Source: Lachnospiraceae bacterium
Lineage (GTDB): Bacteria > Bacillota > Clostridia > Lachnospirales > Lachnospiraceae
NCBI GenBank assembly: GCA_017449765.1
Contig: JAFTFE010000037.1
Location: 1 to 44,922, forward strand
DNA: 44,922 nt
Direction of reading: 5' to 3'
This document shows, in pieces, positions 40,542-44,922 of this stretch. The notes beneath the pieces are model-generated. The model had not been told where the DNA came from. It ran no database searches and saw only the letters and a list, made by a program, of their open reading frames with translations. A program made the position numbers and the translations under genes. Position 1 is the first letter of the stretch, and each line of letters begins with the position of its first letter.

Positions 40542-40814
40542 ATGAAAATTGAAACTTACGAAGATGCAATTCTTAAGATAAAAGAACTGGAGAAAGAAAA
40601 TAAACAGTTAAAACTTGAGATAGAAGAATTAAAAAACCGAAAAATGAGTGGTAGAAAAAAACATAATGACAAGTGGATGGAGTCATATAATGATTTTGCA
40701 ATTCTTCATGAAAAGGGAATGACGATTGTTGAAAATGCAAAAATAAATAATATAAGTGTTCGAACTGCTTACAGATATAAGGCTTATTATGATGCGTTAA
40801 ATAATAAGAAATGA
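40542..40814 (+). CDS. Small coiled-coil/HTH protein
   Basis: A 90-residue protein with a coiled coil at residues 1-38 (Lys/Glu heptads ending EELKNRKMSGRKK) and a helix-turn-helix toward the C-terminus, GMTIVENAKINNISVRTAYRYK, like the resolvase or transposase HTH_38 type. AGAGG precedes the ATG. It is 17 bases after the Rpn gene and is probably co-transcribed. It could be the regulator that binds the dyad at 39672-39716, which would be autoregulation, or a DNA-targeting partner of the Rpn protein. Neither is shown. Confidence 0.72.
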   Translation: MKIETYEDAILKIKELEKENKQLKLEIEELKNRKMSGRKKHNDKWMESYNDFAILHEKGMTIVENAKINNISVRTAYRYKAYYDALNNKK

Positions 40815-40829
40815 TAAAAGGGTTTTTAT

Positions 40830-42041
40830 ATGAACGACAAACGAAAAGAGAAAAATCAAACACTGAAAAGACTGAATATACTTGGGATTGGCAACAAGCT
40901 GTTGCTTGTATTTATTATATCGGTTTTTGTTATAGGTGTAGGACTTATCGTGATGATTGCACAGGATGGAATAAAGCAGGTTTTCAAGCAGAATTGGGGT
41001 TTGATACTGCTTATAGTTTTAATTGAGTTTATTATATTCTGGATAGGAATCATAATGGTATATCTTACCTCTGTGCAGCTCGGTATAAAGATGAGGATAA
41101 TCGGTATAGTATGTGGCATGATTCCTATCGCTCATCTTATCGCACTTGCAGCAATAATCAGGATTACAGGAAAAGAAGCAAGATTTGAGAAAAAGAAATT
41201 AAAGCTTAATAAGAAAAGACATGAGCAGCAGATATGCAAGACAAAATATCCTATACTTATGTTGCATGGAGTATTTTTCAGAGATTCCAAGTATCTTAAT
41301 TATTGGGGCAGAATACCGAAGGAGCTTTCGCAAAATGGAGCGACGATATATTACGGAGAGCATCAGTCGGCAGCAGCGGTTACGGACAGTGCTAAGGAAC
41401 TTGCGGCAAGGATAAGAAAGATAGTAGAAGATACCGGCTGCGAAAAGGTAAATGTTATAGCTCACTCCAAGGGTGGTCTTGATATAAAAACGGCTGTTGC
41501 AACTACAGATATAGCTCCATATGTGGCATCAATTACCACTATAAATACCCCACACAGAGGATGTGAATTCGCAGACTATCTGATGGGTAAAGCACCTCAG
41601 GGTTTAAAGGATAAGGTGGCTTCTGCTTATAACAGTACATTAAAAAAACTCGGAGATGATAATCCGGACTTTATCGCGGCGGTTACCGACCTTACAGCAT
41701 CAGGATGCAGTGAGATAACTAAGCTGACTGAAAGCTATGATTATAAGGGCGCGGGAATATTTACGCAGAGTATAGGTTCAGTAATGAAAGAAGCGGCAAG
41801 CGGTGCATTTCCTCTTAATATGAGTTATCATCTGGTTAAGCATTTTGATGGAAGGAATGACGGACTTGTAGGTGAGGACTCATTCCAATGGGGAGAAGAT
41901 TATACCTTCCTTGAGAACATATATAAAAGAGGTATATCTCATGGCGATATGATAGATCTAAACCGCGAGAATATCGACGGGTTCGATGTCAGAGAGTTCT
42001 ATGTGAAGCTGGTGGAAAAGCTTAGGGAAAGAGGACTGTAA
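40830..42041 (+). CDS. Membrane-anchored alpha/beta hydrolase (lipase type)
   Basis: A 403-residue protein. Three hydrophobic segments occupy about residues 15-38, 52-75 and 87-110. The catalytic domain follows: ILMLHGVFF (oxyanion strand), the nucleophile elbow IAHSKGG, a candidate acid in DGRNDGL, and the His in ISHGDMID. These form a complete Ser-Asp-His triad. Relatives are esterases or triacylglycerol lipases acting on lipids. The substrate is unknown. AAAGGG precedes the ATG. A strong terminator closes the unit. Confidence 0.85.
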   Translation: MNDKRKEKNQTLKRLNILGIGNKLLLVFIISVFVIGVGLIVMIAQDGIKQVFKQNWGLILLIVLIEFIIFWIGIIMVYLTSVQLGIKMRIIGIVCGMIPIAHLIALAAIIRITGKEARFEKKKLKLNKKRHEQQICKTKYPILMLHGVFFRDSKYLNYWGRIPKELSQNGATIYYGEHQSAAAVTDSAKELAARIRKIVEDTGCEKVNVIAHSKGGLDIKTAVATTDIAPYVASITTINTPHRGCEFADYLMGKAPQGLKDKVASAYNSTLKKLGDDNPDFIAAVTDLTASGCSEITKLTESYDYKGAGIFTQSIGSVMKEAASGAFPLNMSYHLVKHFDGRNDGLVGEDSFQWGEDYTFLENIYKRGISHGDMIDLNRENIDGFDVREFYVKLVEKLRERGL

Positions 42042-42064
42042 TTTCGAAAGAAGAATTAGTCAGT

Positions 42065-42108
42065 AAAAACTGTTGTATTAAATGAATCATTTAATGCAAC
42101 AGTTTTTT
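42065..42108. terminator. Strong bidirectional terminator after the hydrolase
   Basis: A 19-bp stem (AAAACTGTTG core, one G-U) with a 3-base loop, A-run before and T-run after, 25 bases after the stop codon. It can stop transcripts from both sides. Confidence 0.92.
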
Positions 42109-42197
42109 ATTAAATTTTGAACCTTTTTTACAGTTCATTACAATATATCAGTGAAGGGGCAAAAAAGCTCCTATAAAGACGTCTTGAAGGTGCTAAT

Positions 42198-42719
42198 ATG
42201 AATTATACGGATTTGGAAAACTTTATGGAGGTATATGGACAAGATATCCTGTCTTTTTGTAAGTATCTTACGAGGAATAAAGAAGAGGCTGAGGATTTGT
42301 GTCAAGATGCACTTGTGAAGGGGTATGAAATGAGTCAGCACATCGAGAATGCAGAACATGCGAAGAGATTTTTTCTGTCAGTGGCGGTGAAGCTGTGGAA
42401 GAATAGGAAACGAAAATATGCGTGGCGAAGCAGGATTGTGGATGAGCAGATTATACCTAAGGCACAGGTTGATATGGAAAAAGCATATGACGAAGACACT
42501 CCGGAGAACTTGGAGATAAAGAAGAATGAACAGGATATTGTCAGAAGCTGTGTAGATTCCCTGTCAGACAAAAAGCGGATTGTTGTCCTTTTATATTACA
42601 CTGAGAACTTGTCTGAACGAGAGATTGCCGAAATACTCGGACTCCCCGTCGGAACGGTAAAAAGCCGGCTTCATCAGGCGAAGACAGAGCTTTCCCATAT
42701 GCTTTCAAAAAGATTGTAA
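42198..42719 (+). CDS. ECF-type RNA polymerase sigma factor
   Basis: A 173-residue sigma factor with region 2 (DILSFCKYLTRNKEEAEDLCQDALVKG) and region 4 (VDSLSDKKRIVVLLYYTENLSEREIAEILGLPVGTVKSRLHQAK), the usual ECF layout. AAGGTG precedes the ATG. The gene has a possible ECF-like -35 element, TGAACCTTTT at 42118-42127, upstream, but no clear CGTC-type -10 was found, so autoregulation is only a possibility. The next gene, 26 bases downstream, is likely its membrane partner. Confidence 0.92.
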   Translation: MNYTDLENFMEVYGQDILSFCKYLTRNKEEAEDLCQDALVKGYEMSQHIENAEHAKRFFLSVAVKLWKNRKRKYAWRSRIVDEQIIPKAQVDMEKAYDEDTPENLEIKKNEQDIVRSCVDSLSDKKRIVVLLYYTENLSEREIAEILGLPVGTVKSRLHQAKTELSHMLSKRL

Positions 42720-42745
42720 ATTAAGGTAAAAAAGGAGATTTTATT

Positions 42746-43927
42746 ATGCAGGATATAGATAAATTATTATACGATGCCCTTTCACCTAAAGAAGAAATGA
42801 GCGATGAACTTAAGACATGTGTTATGCAGCGTGTCATAGATGGAAAGGAGCATAATATGAATTATAAAAAAGAAACAGTGAGCAACAGAAGGCATTTACC
42901 TGCGGCGGCAGCGGTTACATTAGCTGCATTAATGGTAACATCAGTTACAGCATTTGCAGCACACAAGTTTATGTCTGCAAAGGACGTGGCAAAAGATTTG
43001 GATGACGAAAAGCTTGCGGAAGCATTTACGGATGATGAATGGAACTTGAATGATATGCAGTCTTATGGTGGATATGATATCTCACTAATAGGACTTGTAT
43101 CAGGAAAAGATATATCCGGTCATCTTGTTACGACAAATGGAAAGCTGATTAATGACAATACTTATGCGGTAGTTGCTATAGGCAGGTCTGACGGTTCACC
43201 CATGCCGGATGTGTCAAGTGATGAATATAATAACCTGAGCTTTCTTGTATCTCCTTACATAGAAGGCTATAATCCGGCTTGTTATAATGTGTTCTCGCTT
43301 AAGGCGGGCGGATATTCTGAGATAGTGGAAGATGGAATTCTCTATCGAATTATGCAAGTTGAGAATATTGAGGCTTTTGCAGACCATACTATTTATTTGG
43401 GAGTATCTGACGGAACATTCTATAATGATGAAGCATATATATTTGATGAGACTACAGGAGCTATTACAAGAAATGATGCGTATGAGGGTGTGAATGCGTT
43501 ATTTACACTTCCGATAGATTCATCAAAAGCAGATGCAGTAAAGGCTGCTGAAATTATTGATAATATAGATAACCCGACCGATGATGTGGAGGATGAGGAG
43601 TATGCTGATAAGGATGTTGTGGAATTTATGTCTAAGCTTAGTGCGGAAAATATTGATAGCTTTGCAACACCTGTAGAATCAACAAGGCAGATAGTAAAGC
43701 CTAATGAGAGGGGAGAATTCAGTTACAGCTATGAGCTTTCAGACGGTGCTTCCGGTAATGGAGTGGCAGTAGTAGATGATGTGTTCCCTGACGGTAAGGT
43801 AGGAATGAGCGAGAACTTTGGCTGGTCTACATCGGAAGATGGCATGAATGACCTTATTATTGAGACATATACGCTCAATGAAGATGGTACTGTTACATTT
43901 GTAATATATGTTCCCAAGCTTGATTAA
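42746..43927 (+). CDS. Membrane protein paired with the sigma factor (candidate anti-sigma factor)
   Basis: A 393-residue protein with a short cytoplasmic N-terminus (about 50 residues, starting MQDIDKLLYDAL), one membrane helix (HLPAAAAVTLAALMVTSV and onward), and a large outer domain without recognised enzymatic motifs. The arrangement, gene order and DUF4179-like appearance match proteins partnered with ECF sigma factors in Lachnospiraceae. A role as anti-sigma factor is inferred from position and topology; no classical zinc-binding anti-sigma HxxxCxxC is visible. AAAGGAG precedes the ATG, and a terminator follows. Confidence 0.75.
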   Translation: MQDIDKLLYDALSPKEEMSDELKTCVMQRVIDGKEHNMNYKKETVSNRRHLPAAAAVTLAALMVTSVTAFAAHKFMSAKDVAKDLDDEKLAEAFTDDEWNLNDMQSYGGYDISLIGLVSGKDISGHLVTTNGKLINDNTYAVVAIGRSDGSPMPDVSSDEYNNLSFLVSPYIEGYNPACYNVFSLKAGGYSEIVEDGILYRIMQVENIEAFADHTIYLGVSDGTFYNDEAYIFDETTGAITRNDAYEGVNALFTLPIDSSKADAVKAAEIIDNIDNPTDDVEDEEYADKDVVEFMSKLSAENIDSFATPVESTRQIVKPNERGEFSYSYELSDGASGNGVAVVDDVFPDGKVGMSENFGWSTSEDGMNDLIIETYTLNEDGTVTFVIYVPKLD

Positions 43928-43948
43928 AAATAATTCCATATAGTATAT

Positions 43949-43990
43949 AAATGGCACTTGGCTTTGGCTGAGTGTCATTTTATATTTTAT
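43949..43990 (+). terminator. Terminator after the sigma-factor operon
   Basis: A 10-bp stem (AAATGGCACT with AGTGTCATTT, one G-U) with a 12-base loop, then a T-rich TATATTTTAT tract. Confidence 0.75.
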
Positions 43991-43993
43991 AGG

Positions 43994-44050
43994 TTGACAA
44001 ATGTAAAACAAAGTGATATAGTTTGGTGTACAAAAGTAAACCAAACTATA
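43994..44050 (+). promoter_or_regulatory. BlaI-type promoter and operator
   Basis: Promoter TTGACA (43994-43999), 17 bases, TATAGT (44017-44022). A long dyad, arms TATAGTTTGGTGTAC and GTAAACCAAACTATA (14 of 15 pair) around AAAA, spans 44017-44050, from the -10 into the transcript start. This fits direct autorepression by the BlaI-like protein encoded 12 bases later. Confidence 0.9.
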
Positions 44051-44061
44051 CGGAGGATATT

Positions 44062-44424
44062 ATGACAAAGTTATCAGATGCAGAATGGAAGATTATATCT
44101 TTTTTGTGGAATAACCCGCCTATGACCTTGATGGAGATTACGAAGGCTTTGGAGAACGAGACGGGCTGGAGCAAGTCTACGGTTATTACATTATTAAAGA
44201 GGATGGAGGAAAAGGAAGCTATAAGCCATGAAGAAAAGGGCAGAACTAAGTATTTTTATCCGATATTAGAAAAAAATCAGGTTAATCTTGAGGAGACTAA
44301 GAGCTTTCTCGATAAGGTTTATAGTGGCAGAGTCGGACTTATGATATCCAATATGATTAAGCAGGAAGCTCTGACAGAGGAGGAGATAGAGGAGCTTTAT
44401 GCGATATTGAAGGGGGACAAGTGA
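44062..44424 (+). CDS. BlaI/MecI/CopY-family repressor
   Basis: A 120-residue winged-helix repressor. The ATG at 44062 has GGAGG 5 bases upstream; the longer frame begins within the operator and is rejected. Family features: LSDAEWKIISFLW, then GWSKSTVITLLKRMEEKEAI recognition and wing region, and a C-terminal dimer helix (KSFLDKVYSG). In this family the repressor is inactivated by the membrane M56 partner. The promoter dyad shows self-control. Its expected partner gene overlaps by one base (TGATG) but is broken. Confidence 0.93.
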   Translation: MTKLSDAEWKIISFLWNNPPMTLMEITKALENETGWSKSTVITLLKRMEEKEAISHEEKGRTKYFYPILEKNQVNLEETKSFLDKVYSGRVGLMISNMIKQEALTEEEIEELYAILKGDK

Positions 44425-44615
44425 TGGCGGATTTTATAGGATTAAATGTTCTTATGCTTGCGGTGCTGTTTATTCGCGGACTTGCAGGCGATAAAATCAG
44501 TAAGAGATTAAGATATGCCTTCTGGCTTGTGATACCGGTTTTTATGCTGGTGTCTCCATTTGTTAATGGCCGTCTATGTATGAACCGGAGCCGAAGCTTA
44601 TGCTCCATAATGTAA
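44424..44615 (+). pseudogene. BlaR1/MecR1-like M56 receptor gene, truncated
   Basis: The start overlaps the repressor stop (TGATG), with AGGGGG upstream. The first 48 residues (GLNVLMLAVLFIRG, then RLRYAFWLVIPVFMLVSP) look like the opening two helices of an M56 zinc-protease receptor. After VNGRL the frame continues with an unrelated tail (CMNRSRSLCSIM) and stops. The protease and sensor parts, several hundred residues, are missing. It is either a pseudogene made by a deletion or an assembly fault. Confidence 0.65.
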
Positions 44616-44922
44616 GGTATGCGGTATCGGGTCTCTCGGTAGCAGCAGCCATAGATGAGGATAATAATCTGTGGCTCTGGGGCAATAATACATGGGGACA
44701 ATGCGCACAGGATGTAGCAGTAGCAGAGATGAGCTACAACAGAGAAGAGATTGATTATGACAGTGTATCATTTAATGAGATTGATTTTGTCACAGAGCCT
44801 GTGAAGGCAGCAACGGATGTAGAGATGGTATGGGTTGATTCGTTTACCAAAGGGCAGAATAGCTTTGATATCGCCGATTGGGAATCGAAAGGATATCGGA
44901 TAAATCCTTACGCAATGATAAG
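44576..44922 (+). CDS. RCC1-repeat protein fragment (3' end outside window)
   Basis: A third-frame reading opens after a TAA at 44564-44566 and runs to the window edge. It contains SGLSVAAAIDEDNNLWLWG followed by NNTWGQC, a clear RCC1-type beta-propeller blade. The ATG at 44576 has no ribosome site and lies inside the M56 frame, so it is probably not a true start; the coding sequence seems to be the interior of a larger gene joined here. RCC1 repeats make sensor or binding propellers. Confidence 0.65.
   Translation, partial: MYEPEPKLMLHNVRYAVSGLSVAAAIDEDNNLWLWGNNTWGQCAQDVAVAEMSYNREEIDYDSVSFNEIDFVTEPVKAATDVEMVWVDSFTKGQNSFDIADWESKGYRINPYAMI

Noticed and set aside
1-44922. tRNA, rRNA, riboswitch or T-box structures
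   Set aside because: No stretch showed recognisable tRNA arms, rRNA sequence or conserved riboswitch motifs on reading; a covariance-model search would settle this.

Overview
This is about 45 kb of a low-GC Gram-positive chromosome, most likely from a Clostridia member of the Lachnospiraceae type. The evidence is strong AGGAGG ribosome sites, a six-cysteine SCIFF peptide with its radical SAM maturase beside secDF, a recJ-apt-relA order, and ECF sigma, BlaI and Rpn-type genes typical of that family. The genus cannot be named from the sequence alone. No rRNA, tRNA, CRISPR array or classical insertion sequence was recognised.

Layout. 1-11.7 kb is one co-directional signalling and surface cassette: an FHA-domain protein cut by the window edge, a PP2C phosphatase, a membrane Ser/Thr kinase with a TPR-like outer region, a one-pass membrane protein carrying eleven T-x-(V/I)-L threonine sites, and a 2199-residue Ig-repeat surface protein. 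A terminator closes it. 11.8-14.5 kb holds a HAD phosphatase, a PII-like protein with a cation/proton antiporter, and a small membrane protein. 14.5-18.4 kb is the SCIFF ranthipeptide cassette (scfA, scfB, secDF). 18.4-21.2 kb is an accessory patch: large hairpins, an internally shortened MFS pump and an Rpn-type nuclease gene bounded by a 13-bp inverted repeat. 21.2-26.4 kb is housekeeping (recJ, apt, the (p)ppGpp enzyme, a zinc-ribbon membrane protein). 26.4-27.6 kb has three minus-strand genes, including a 48-residue Asn/Ser-rich peptide gene. 27.7-34.6 kb runs plus-strand: RNA methyltransferase, papain-like protease, rdgB, phosphodiesterase, rlmD-type methyltransferase and an aldo/keto reductase. 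34.6-37.3 kb is a MerR-controlled ABC transporter operon with a textbook MerR promoter. 37.3-39.6 kb holds an aldolase-like metallolyase, a tandem pair of Cys-rich mini-proteins and a zinc peptidase. 39.6-42.1 kb holds a second, internally deleted Rpn gene under a consensus promoter with a dyad, a small HTH protein and a lipase. 42.2-44.9 kb has an ECF sigma factor with a candidate membrane partner, then an autoregulated BlaI-type repressor, whose M56 receptor partner is broken after about 50 residues and runs straight into RCC1-like coding sequence.

How it works together. The most interesting candidate system is the first cassette. A kinase and phosphatase pair sits with an FHA reader and a membrane protein that looks like a multivalent phosphothreonine docking rod, next to a giant surface protein; the link between them is inferred from order and motifs. 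The SCIFF cassette is a known but functionally unexplained system, here with an intergenic hairpin between precursor and maturase and with the maturase overlapping secDF.
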